A DNA stretch of 6,132 bases, from contig JAUXBJ010000133.1 of NCBI GenBank assembly GCA_030619425.1, positions 1-6,132 on the forward strand. The letters run 5' to 3'. The translations under genes and the position numbers were made by a program. The stretch comes from a bacterium (GTDB lineage Bacteria; Zixibacteria; MSB-5A5; GN15; FEB-12). Each line of letters begins with the position of its first letter. Within the stretch, counting starts at the first letter, position 1. The notes under the pieces were generated by a model. The model saw only the letters and a list, made by a program, of their open reading frames with translations. It searched no databases and was not told the origin of the DNA. This document shows, piece after piece, positions 1 to 6,132 of this stretch.

Positions 1-3000
1 CGCCCGCTCGTACATTCTGGCGCCGCCCGCTGAAGCGGCGTTCACCGCCTGACGATTTACCGCCGAGCAAGGCCATGTGATTGAAACTGCCTTTGACATT
101 CCAGGAACGTGACATCTTGGAGTTCCGACATTCATGGGACCGGTCCCAACTATCACTGTAGGAGGACTGGTACGAAAACGCCGTGCCGAAAAAACTCAAC
201 AGCTTGGGGTCATAGCTGCCGGTGAAAGACTGTGAGAAATTCGTCTCCAGGCCGAGGCGGAAATCGCTGAAAGACAGGTTAACAAGATCGACATCAGACA
301 GATCCCGCTTGGTCGATACTTTGAATGAGGTCGACAGGTTGTCGAGCAGTTTGTAGCTAAGATCCATTCGACCATTGAAATCACGCTTGTAAGTGTGGCG
401 GCGATTGAAGTTGGGGTCATCCGACACACTGATGTTGCGACTGAAGCTACCGGACAATTTCCAGCTATCCGGGTAGAGTCCAAGCGTGGCGCCGGAAACC
501 CGTCGGACGATCGGAATCGGTTTAGTCCAGAATAGTATGGGCGGTCGGGGGATACCTTTGATGGCCAAGTCGAGATTGGACGTTACCTTGAGGTTTTCAC
601 CGAGGCTGTACGGCTTCGGTACGGAACGCGATAGTGTCCGACCGTATGTAAGGCTGCTGTTGAACCGGTTCAGCAGAACATCGAACAGGATGTTCTTCCC
701 CTTGTACTTGAACGATTCGGAGACGGTCAGGCTGCGGCTTTCCCGAACACTCTGCTCCAGTACTCGCACTTCCTCGGGCAGCACGATATCCGAGGAGGTG
801 CGCAGCAGAGGCGTCGTGGTGCTTTTGGAATAGGTGTAGCCGACGGGAATTCTGGCGCCCCATGATGGCGGCAGTAACTTGTGGAATTGCATCGTAAAAC
901 TGTACCGGTATGACATCGATGACGAGCCGCTGCCAAGATTGCCCTTGCCGCCGCCACGAGTGGCCGAAGAGATCCCGCGGAAGTACGGATCGCGAGAGTC
1001 TAAACCGAAACTGTAGGTGACCAGGTCAGCCAGGGACCCACTTATGGCCAGTCGCCCGGCCGTGCCGACGTCTTTTCGGACATCGGTCACGCGCAATTCA
1101 TCCAACCAGACGTACCCATCCAGACGTTCCAGCGAATCGGTGGAGGTGTTAACGAGGCCGGCTACGAAGTAGCGTATTTCGTTGAGGTTGGGTCGTCCCT
1201 TTACTCGGTAGGTGGAAGTGCTGTCATCGATCAGGTTCTGCTGACCTTTGGGCGCCGCCCGCATCAGCGAATCCTTGAAGCCGGTGATCTCATTGAAATC
1301 AATCTTGACGAAGTTGCGCTTATCCCAGCCGGGGTACAGGAAAGTTCGGTATTCGTAGAAATTCTCACCGTCAACACCGATACGGAAGAAGAACCGGATT
1401 TTCGGATCCTGTCCCACCGGCGGCTCATCGATTCCCGCACCGCCGTAGACATACATCTCCATATTGCGGTATCCGGAGTAATTGTCAACGGCAATGAGTT
1501 CTTTGATGGCCAGACAGGTGTCGACATTGTTCAGACTTTCGAACTGCAGCAACAAACCGCGCTGAGCCTCGGTTACCCCGGTAGTACGATCCTCGTAGGC
1601 TTCAACGCCCGTCGGTGGGTCGAAGGTACCGTCCTCCTCACTGACCGCCGCCACCACAAACCTCGTTTGCGGCATAGCCTCGGGTGTAACGACCGAGTCC
1701 TGCCAGGTGGACTGGACAAAGTACCAGGCCGCGACTTCCACCGTATCCCACTTGTCGTCGTCGACAGAATCGTCTTCAAACCAGACGCGAATGTGGCTTA
1801 TCTGGTTCCAGTCCGGTATTCCGCCATCATCCACAATTCCAGCCAGAGCGGTGGAGTCTCGAATGGGGATTCGGTAAGTCCACCATCGTCTTTCGACACC
1901 GACATCTCGCGGCCAGTCCGATGAATCTACCCGAAACGAATCCGACTCAAAGTCGATCACATAGGAGAAGTAGGAATCCAACTGGTTGAACCCGAACGAC
2001 GACAGGGCTTCCTCATCCGGCCGACCCTGAACTGAAGGGTCGTTGATGTTACCCTCGGTGCCGTTTAGCCATTCGTACCGAATCGACTCGTCGTCCCAGT
2101 CGATATTACTACACTGCGCACTCGGCAGAGGACACTTGCCGTCGTCGAGGAAGTACCAGTTGTCACCCGCCGGATCAGCCGTGATGTCCTTGATATAATC
2201 CCAGAACTTGGACTCTTCATGGTCGGCCTTCCCATCCAGCCCGACATCCTCTTCCTCTTCGACCATGCCGTTCCGCGCCCCGTCGGTGGCAATCCCATCC
2301 TCGGAATTGGCGCTTTTGTCGCCGTTGACGTCTTCATTGATTTTTCCGAAGTCAAAGTGCAACTTGCCGCTTTTGGCACGGGCTCGAACTTCAAGTAACT
2401 GCGCCCGCTTGGGATCGACGCCCCCGGGCAGGTAGCGCATGATTCCGGCCCAGGATTTACGGTCGTTGGCGATGGTATCGATCACCAGTTGCTCGGCGAC
2501 GACTGTTGTATCAGTCTCGAAATGCCGCGGGCGAAAGATCATGCGAAAAGTTCTTATCGTTCCCTGGCCCTGAGCGGCCTCGCGGTCCCAGACGTCTTCC
2601 ACCGTGACCAGGTCGCGCGGAGTGTGCCAGAGCAACCGGCCCCGAACGTAGTCGTCGCCGAGCGTAAACGGTTTGGACGATCTTTTCCAGGCTGTGCGGT
2701 TGGTGCGTAGCGACAGATGATCGAGGGCCGACTCGAAATCATCAACATAAGCAATCCCCTCAACGTTGGGATTGGGGTGCGACTGAGCGATCTCACCCGA
2801 AATGCTGAAATTCGACGGCGCTTCCGTTTCCACAAGAGGCAAGGCGTCAACTAACTTGGTAAGGAAATTAGGTTGGAATTTTAAGCTGGCGTCCAGGTCG
2901 TACACCAGGCTCTTGGCTGTCTCCTGGCCCACCCTCGGCTTGCGGTCCTGGGCTTTGTCGGATTTGTACAGGACGGTGGCGCCGAATTTGAGATCTTTGC

Positions 3001-5041
3001 TGTATTCATATTCAGTCCGCAGACCCAATAGCGTCTTTTTCTGGATAGCCAGAAACGGCGCGTATTCAAAATCGACTGCCAACTCTGCGTTCGGGTCGAG
3101 AGCTTCTTCGGAGATAAGGTTGATCTGGCCGAAATTGTAATCAATAGTGTAGTCGGAACCCTTCTTGAGCGCCTTGCCGTTGACGGTGACTCGCTCCGAG
3201 CCTTCAATGATGTTGGCGCGGTTCAGACGGATAATCGAGCCGCGAGTCTTGGTTGAAATACGCAGAAAATACAGGCTGGCATCCTGTTGCTGACTACCTG
3301 TGTATCGGTATACGTCCGGCACGGTATCCACCAGAGCCATGGTTTCGATACTACTCGAATCCATGAATGTTCTAGTGGAGGCAAACGGCTCCCGTTCCGG
3401 GAAGATAATCAGACCCCAGTCTGGTCGGTAAACCTCTACTCGGTCATCGACCCGCCCATCCGGGAATTTCTGGTCGGCCGAGTTGTACTGGTCCAGCCCG
3501 AGAATCTCCAGATAGTTCTGAGTCTGTCCACCGACTTCCTGGTAGTCAAACACGTTGGTAGTGAGTTCGCTGCCGACACGTCCCTTGAGCACCTTGAGGT
3601 CAAGATCTTCAAGATCCACACCGCGTGTCACACTGTAACAGTTACGCCACATCAGTTGCCAGGAATCGTGAGTTGAGTTCGGGTTATTGTGACGAAGAAG
3701 ACGTAGAGCCAGAGAGTCTCCGAACACCGTCTGGCTGAGATCACCGATAATGATCGTATCCTGTTGCTCGAAGCGTTTGACTTTTATCCACACGCCGAGA
3801 GCCTTGTAGCGTCCCTTTTCCGAGTTGAAAACGACATAGTGCAGATTGCGTTTACTATCGTTGTACCATTGGTAGGCAGACCTGTCCACCTGCTTGACGT
3901 CAATTCCGCTGATCCGTTCGCCTCTGCCTAGTTGATCGTTTCTCGGATCGACCATCATAATAGCGAGTTCCGCCTCGGAGACGTCCTGACTACTTCTCTC
4001 TGTCTCGTAGACGATCAGATCAATTACTGAATCTTCCGCTTCGAACTCATCTGGGTAGAACAGATCAAATATGCGGCCCGGTGCGAATTCGTAATCGCGG
4101 ATAACAGTGGCGTTTTCCTCACCACCGGCGGTGATAGTAAGTTGGTCGGCCGACCCTTTTTCCTGTGATGCAATCGCCGTCATCTTGAGACTGCCAAGTT
4201 GCGCCGCCATTTTGATACCGAACAGACCCTTTACCTGGGCGGAGTAACCGACCAGGGCGGTGGGAGGGAGGTTGAGGGTGGTGTTGCCGGCCTCAATAGT
4301 CTTGAGGATATCGTCTTCGTCACCCTTGTAACGAATCTGGATACGGTTGGATAGAGGGATGTCGGTCTGGCTGTTCTGCGACACCTTGACCGTTATCTTG
4401 GATCCAATAGTGCCGGTAATATCGAACTGCGATATCTGCTCCATGTTCAGGGAGGGGAACTTGCTCTGTCGGTAGGTATCGGAGTTGGATGCGTCGGTCC
4501 AATTGGAACGTCCCGAGAACGTGATCTTGCGAAATCCGGTCACTTTCAGACCGGCGCCGCCTTCGCCGAAGACGCGATCAAGGCGCTTGGGCAACGCAAC
4601 CCTGATGCCCAGCCCCCCTTCGCCTTTCTTCCGACTGGGATCGGAGATAGCCCCGGATGTCAGCTTATGAAAGTTCTCTTTGGTCCCTTTGGCGATACGG
4701 AAAGTCAGGTACTCTCCCGCATCGGCGGACACCGGAACCAGTGACTGACCGTGGCCGCGGCGTTTGTAGAACTCGGTATTGAAAGTCAGTGATGAGGTCT
4801 CGGCACTCGTCCTGACCACCAGGGGCTGGCGTTTCATTCTCTGAGAGATCAGAGGAAAGGTCAATGGGGAGAGGGCTGCCGAGAAATCGTAACTCGTTTC
4901 GCTGTACGAAGAGACCCGGCTCGGTGGGCTGTAAAGTTGGGCGACGAAACGACCGGCCGACATCGCCGGGCACACCGAAACCACGACGATAATCGCCGTG
5001 ACCAGAGACCAAATGACGTATTTCCGAACTGTTTTTTTCAC
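1..5041 (-). CDS. sprA: SprA/Sov-family outer-membrane protein, probable T9SS translocon (3' end cut off by window)
   Basis: In Bacteroidetes, SprA is the giant outer-membrane barrel through which type IX secretion substrates leave the periplasm; it is also needed for gliding. Here 1,680 codons are open to the window edge, against about 2,400 residues in known SprA, so the C-terminus is missing. A signal peptide (1-29) opens the protein. Family hallmarks follow in order: FDITGTIGSKITVKV (206-220), IEAGNTTLNLPP (249-260), YLEILGLD (510-517), GSERVTVNGKAL (614-625), DYTIDYNFGQI (630-640), YVDDFES (765-771), NEDVNGD (902-908), EDVGLDG (931-937), KGRPNLNEI (1281-1289), WLDELRVTD (1312-1320), and LPPSWGARIPVGYTYS (1389-1404). 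From about residue 1376, alternating polar/aromatic stretches fit barrel strands. The only usual in-frame start is GTG at 5041, below an in-frame TGA at 5063-5065. The family call is confident. A working T9SS is inferred, since no partner gene (PorV, Plug, PorK-N) is visible. Confidence 0.9.
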   Translation of the reverse strand, partial: MKKTVRKYVIWSLVTAIIVVVSVCPAMSAGRFVAQLYSPPSRVSSYSETSYDFSAALSPLTFPLISQRMKRQPLVVRTSAETSSLTFNTEFYKRRGHGQSLVPVSADAGEYLTFRIAKGTKENFHKLTSGAISDPSRKKGEGGLGIRVALPKRLDRVFGEGGAGLKVTGFRKITFSGRSNWTDASNSDTYRQSKFPSLNMEQISQFDITGTIGSKITVKVSQNSQTDIPLSNRIQIRYKGDEDDILKTIEAGNTTLNLPPTALVGYSAQVKGLFGIKMAAQLGSLKMTAIASQEKGSADQLTITAGGEENATVIRDYEFAPGRIFDLFYPDEFEAEDSVIDLIVYETERSSQDVSEAELAIMMVDPRNDQLGRGERISGIDVKQVDRSAYQWYNDSKRNLHYVVFNSEKGRYKALGVWIKVKRFEQQDTIIIGDLSQTVFGDSLALRLLRHNNPNSTHDSWQLMWRNCYSVTRGVDLEDLDLKVLKGRVGSELTTNVFDYQEVGGQTQNYLEILGLDQYNSADQKFPDGRVDDRVEVYRPDWGLIIFPEREPFASTRTFMDSSSIETMALVDTVPDVYRYTGSQQQDASLYFLRISTKTRGSIIRLNRANIIEGSERVTVNGKALKKGSDYTIDYNFGQINLISEEALDPNAELAVDFEYAPFLAIQKKTLLGLRTEYEYSKDLKFGATVLYKSDKAQDRKPRVGQETAKSLVYDLDASLKFQPNFLTKLVDALPLVETEAPSNFSISGEIAQSHPNPNVEGIAYVDDFESALDHLSLRTNRTAWKRSSKPFTLGDDYVRGRLLWHTPRDLVTVEDVWDREAAQGQGTIRTFRMIFRPRHFETDTTVVAEQLVIDTIANDRKSWAGIMRYLPGGVDPKRAQLLEVRARAKSGKLHFDFGKINEDVNGDKSANSEDGIATDGARNGMVEEEEDVGLDGKADHEESKFWDYIKDITADPAGDNWYFLDDGKCPLPSAQCSNIDWDDESIRYEWLNGTEGNINDPSVQGRPDEEALSSFGFNQLDSYFSYVIDFESDSFRVDSSDWPRDVGVERRWWTYRIPIRDSTALAGIVDDGGIPDWNQISHIRVWFEDDSVDDDKWDTVEVAAWYFVQSTWQDSVVTPEAMPQTRFVVAAVSEEDGTFDPPTGVEAYEDRTTGVTEAQRGLLLQFESLNNVDTCLAIKELIAVDNYSGYRNMEMYVYGGAGIDEPPVGQDPKIRFFFRIGVDGENFYEYRTFLYPGWDKRNFVKIDFNEITGFKDSLMRAAPKGQQNLIDDSTSTYRVKGRPNLNEIRYFVAGLVNTSTDSLERLDGYVWLDELRVTDVRKDVGTAGRLAISGSLADLVTYSFGLDSRDPYFRGISSATRGGGKGNLGSGSSSMSYRYSFTMQFHKLLPPSWGARIPVGYTYSKSTTTPLLRTSSDIVLPEEVRVLEQSVRESRSLTVSESFKYKGKNILFDVLLNRFNSSLTYGRTLSRSVPKPYSLGENLKVTSNLDLAIKGIPRPPILFWTKPIPIVRRVSGATLGLYPDSWKLSGSFSRNISVSDDPNFNRRHTYKRDFNGRMDLSYKLLDNLSTSFKVSTKRDLSDVDLVNLSFSDFRLGLETNFSQSFTGSYDPKLLSFFGTAFSYQSSYSDSWDRSHECRNSKMSRSWNVKGSFNHMALLGGKSSGGERRFSGRRQNVRAG
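2..916 (-). other. Start of the C-terminal beta-barrel-like portion of the SprA-like protein
   Basis: From about residue 1376 to the window edge (1680) the protein is rich in alternating polar and aromatic or hydrophobic residues, for example YRYSFTMQFHKLL, GYTYSKSTTTPLL, SLTVSESFKYK, LDLAIKGIP, KLSGSFSRNISVS, MDLSYKLL and LRTS-type turns with Asp, Asn and Gly. This is the pattern of membrane-spanning beta strands joined by turns. It is preceded by a flexible Gly/Ser-rich stretch (residues 1363-1375, GGGKGNLGSGSSS). The PPSWGARIP...P...SSDIVLP block near 1390-1422 resembles the conserved segment that opens this part in SprA homologues. Strand boundaries were judged by eye. Confidence 0.55.
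2219..2341 (-). other. Acidic, calcium-site-like region inside the SprA-like protein
   Basis: Residues 901-941 are strongly acidic: INEDVNGDKSANSED is followed by a run of four Glu, then EDVGLDGKAD. Residues 904-915 place Asp904, Asn906, Asp908, Ser910, Asn912 and Asp915 at positions 1, 3, 5, 7, 9 and 12, the ligand pattern of an EF-hand or dockerin-type calcium loop, although the glycine normally at position 6 is Lys909. An acidic ISEDV...EDVGLDG-like stretch is a recognised hallmark of the SprA family, so it marks the family as well as a possible metal site. Metal binding is inferred from spacing alone. Confidence 0.5.
4955..5041 (-). other. Signal peptide coding segment of the SprA-like protein
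   Basis: Residues 1-29 have a basic start (MKKTVRKY), a hydrophobic core (VIWSLVTAIIVVVSV) and a small-residue end (CPAMSA before GRF). This is a classical Sec signal peptide with signal peptidase I cleavage predicted after Ala29 (A-x-A type, M-S-A). Cys24 is preceded by V-S-V, which does not fit a lipobox, so a lipoprotein is unlikely. The segment supports both the outer-membrane destination and the choice of the GTG start. Confidence 0.8.
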
Positions 5042-5106
5042 TCTCGGCAGGAGTAACAGCGTTCAATTCAATCCGTTAGAAATAGTCCGATAGGTCTCCT
5101 TTGAGT
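5042..5106 (-). other. 65-base murB to sprA intergenic spacer
   Basis: This is the only gap between genes. It has no stable hairpin followed by a T-run, so no terminator is visible, and no convincing promoter boxes, which suits co-transcription of the two genes. A good Shine-Dalgarno-like AGGAG lies at 5100-5096, but no ATG, GTG or TTG stands 5-12 bases after it, and the sprA frame is closed by TGA at 5065-5063. A CTCCT at 5053-5049 could pair with that AGGAG. The sprA GTG at 5041 has no Shine-Dalgarno at normal spacing. Confidence 0.55.
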
Positions 5107-6054
5107 TTAGAACTCGCCGATCTGAATAACTTCTTCCTGTAACATTATACCAAATTGCTCGAACACTTTCTCTTTTAATTTATCGGCCAACCGCCTGATA
5201 TCCTTTGAGGATGCGCTGCCGGCGTTGACGATGACGTTGGCGTGGTGCTCACTCACCCGGGCATCGCCGACCGACATCTGTTTGGCCCCAACTTCCTCCA
5301 ACAAACGACCGGCCGGGAGCTTGCCATGCTTCTGGCTGGAGTCTTCGATATTCTTGAAGAAACATCCGGCACACTTGGCCGCGCGAGGGAATTTGGACTC
5401 ACGTTCCTTCAATATGCCGTTAATCTTGTCACGGATCAACCGCAAATCGCCTTTTTCGAGTTGGAAACAAGCTTCGACAAGGATTTCGTGGGTGCTCTTT
5501 AAGTACGAATCACGATACCCGAACCGGAAATACTCGGGCTTAACCGTCTTGAGTTGTCCGTCCCGACCGATCAAAACCGCCCGACTCAATCGCCGTCCTA
5601 TCTCACCACCATAAGCGCCGGCGTTGCCATAGACGGCGCCGCCAACCGTGCCCCCGATACCGGCAGCGAACTCCAGCCCTGACAGCGAATTATCGGCTGC
5701 ATAAGTCACCAGCGCCATCAACTCCTCCCCGGCCCCGCAGACGATTTCAGTTTCGTTCTCCAGGCTCAGACCACATGTCCGGATTCTGATAATCAAGCCG
5801 GCGTAACCTGCATCCGATACCAACAGATTCGAACCGCCGCCGATCACGAAAAACTCAAGGCCAATCTCATTGGCGGCTCGGACTGCTTTGGCCACGTCGT
5901 CGACACTGTTTGCATTGAGGAAGTAGCCGGCTGCTCCGCCCGTTTTGAAAGTTGTAAACGGCGCCAATGACTTATTCAGTTCCAGACGCTCGCCCAACCT
6001 TGAGCGCAACGCTTCCGAACGAATCTGCGCATCAGACTCTGGTTTGGACTCCAT
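5107..6054 (-). CDS. murB: UDP-N-acetylenolpyruvoylglucosamine reductase (MurB)
   Basis: MurB is the cytoplasmic FAD enzyme that uses NADPH to reduce UDP-GlcNAc-enolpyruvate to UDP-N-acetylmuramate, the second committed step of peptidoglycan synthesis. The 315-residue product has normal length. In order it shows TTFKTGG (34-40), the FAD-binding GGGSNLL (72-78), the signature GIGGTVGGAVYGNAGAYGG (132-150), the substrate-site YRDS (Tyr180, Arg181), AGCFFKN (229-235), a PAGRLLEEVGAK segment (247-258) and the C-terminal LQEEV with the probable catalytic Glu308. It looks like a type II MurB, without the extra loop of the E. coli enzyme. The usual catalytic Ser of the GSxFKNP motif is Cys231 here, and the following Pro is Ile. 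I chose ATG at 6054 rather than the in-frame GTG at 6063: GGAGG lies directly against the GTG but nine bases from the ATG. The stop is TAA. The sprA-like gene follows on the same strand after 65 bases. The identity is secure; the start is very likely. Confidence 0.97.
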   Translation of the reverse strand: MESKPESDAQIRSEALRSRLGERLELNKSLAPFTTFKTGGAAGYFLNANSVDDVAKAVRAANEIGLEFFVIGGGSNLLVSDAGYAGLIIRIRTCGLSLENETEIVCGAGEELMALVTYAADNSLSGLEFAAGIGGTVGGAVYGNAGAYGGEIGRRLSRAVLIGRDGQLKTVKPEYFRFGYRDSYLKSTHEILVEACFQLEKGDLRLIRDKINGILKERESKFPRAAKCAGCFFKNIEDSSQKHGKLPAGRLLEEVGAKQMSVGDARVSEHHANVIVNAGSASSKDIRRLADKLKEKVFEQFGIMLQEEVIQIGEF

Positions 6055-6063
6055 TTCGATCAC

Positions 6064-6068
6064 CCTCC
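6064..6068 (-). promoter_or_regulatory. Shine-Dalgarno of murB
   Basis: On the minus strand GGAGG occupies 6068-6064, directly followed by GTG (6063-6061) and then by ATG (6054-6052). With zero spacing the GTG cannot be served by this site, while the ATG lies nine bases downstream, a near ideal distance. The site therefore decides the start in favour of the ATG and shortens the protein from 318 to 315 residues. Confidence 0.8.
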
Positions 6069-6111
6069 AATATACCGAAATGCGGTCTCAAGACAAGCCA
6101 AAACCCCTCCA

Positions 6112-6131
6112 GCAGCGTTTCCAGACGCTGC
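6112..6131. other. Perfect 7-bp inverted repeat upstream of murB
   Basis: GCAGCGT (6112-6118) and ACGCTGC (6125-6131) form a perfect 7-base-pair stem around a 6-base loop. Read on the minus strand it is followed after a few bases by GGGGTTTT. It could be a weak terminator of an upstream gene, a leader hairpin of murB, or simply lie inside the end of an upstream coding region: the frames here remain open until TGA codons near 6088, 6060 and 6033. The T-run is too short and too far away for a confident terminator, and the window ends one base beyond. Confidence 0.3.
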
Positions 6132-6132
6132 C

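Noticed and set aside
486..833. 115-residue plus-strand frame
   Set aside because: It lies antisense within the barrel-coding part of the sprA-like gene. It is Arg/Ser-rich shadow composition with no recognisable domain.
2797..2890. A slightly AT-richer stretch with several TAA/TTA strings, suspected as a gene break
   Set aside because: Codon-by-codon translation shows the sprA frame passes through it without a stop (LDASLKFQPNFLTKLVDALP), so there is no break.
3287..3676. 129-residue plus-strand frame in the middle of the sprA-like gene
   Set aside because: It is antisense to the conserved YLEILGLD region. Its length is unremarkable for a shadow frame at this GC content.
4665..5066. 133-residue minus-strand frame starting at TTG 5066
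   Set aside because: It overlaps the start of the sprA-like gene in another frame, has a rare start and Arg/Pro-rich shadow composition, while the sprA frame there encodes a clear signal peptide and continues for 1,680 codons.
5225..5614. 129- and 86-residue plus-strand frames opposite murB
   Set aside because: Both are antisense to secure MurB motifs and have no recognisable features of their own; ordinary shadow frames.
6069..6095. Promoter-like TTGTCT ... TATATT on the minus strand with 16-base spacing ahead of murB
   Set aside because: Transcription would start within or just after the murB Shine-Dalgarno, which would destroy it, and the -35 match is only four of six.
6055..6132. Possible C-terminal end of a gene upstream of murB (for example another mur gene)
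   Set aside because: Frames are open into the window edge on the minus strand, but at most 25-35 residues are visible and none shows a motif I recognise.

Overview
The window holds two genes, both on the minus strand, and almost no non-coding DNA. Read in the direction of transcription (from 6132 down to 1) they are murB (6054 to 5107), which makes a cytoplasmic peptidoglycan precursor enzyme, followed after 65 bases by a very long gene (5041 to 1). The long gene runs off the left edge without a stop, and I recognise its product as a SprA/Sov-family outer-membrane protein. I translated this frame codon by codon for 1,680 codons and found no in-frame stop or frameshift. No RNA gene, CRISPR array, insertion sequence or large repeat was seen.

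The SprA-like protein begins with a signal peptide and carries family hallmarks in the expected order. These include an IEAGNTTLNL segment, YLEILGLD, a GSERVTVNGKAL...DYTIDY block, YVDDFES, an acidic EDVNGD...EDVGLDG region, KGRPNLNEI, WLDELRVTD, and a barrel-like C-terminal part starting near LPPSWGARIPVGYTYS. In Bacteroidetes, SprA (Sov in Porphyromonas) is the giant beta-barrel translocon of the type IX secretion system (T9SS) and is needed for gliding. The known proteins have roughly 2,400 residues, so about the last 30 percent is probably outside the window.

The organism is most likely a Gram-negative member of the Fibrobacteres-Chlorobi-Bacteroidetes (FCB) assemblage, because SprA homologues are concentrated there. 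GC content is a little above 50 percent, murB has a clear Shine-Dalgarno (Bacteroidetes proper rarely rely on one), and the SprA is divergent. Together these hint at a lineage outside Bacteroidetes proper, such as a Zixibacteria-like group. That is inference from one window.

Functionally, murB feeds the cell wall and sprA builds the outer envelope. Same-strand spacing of 65 bases with no convincing terminator is compatible with co-transcription. The main points of interest are the SprA homologue itself, its calcium-site-like acidic loop, a cysteine in place of the usual catalytic serine in MurB, a start-codon correction for murB, and an unusual start region for the sprA-like gene.
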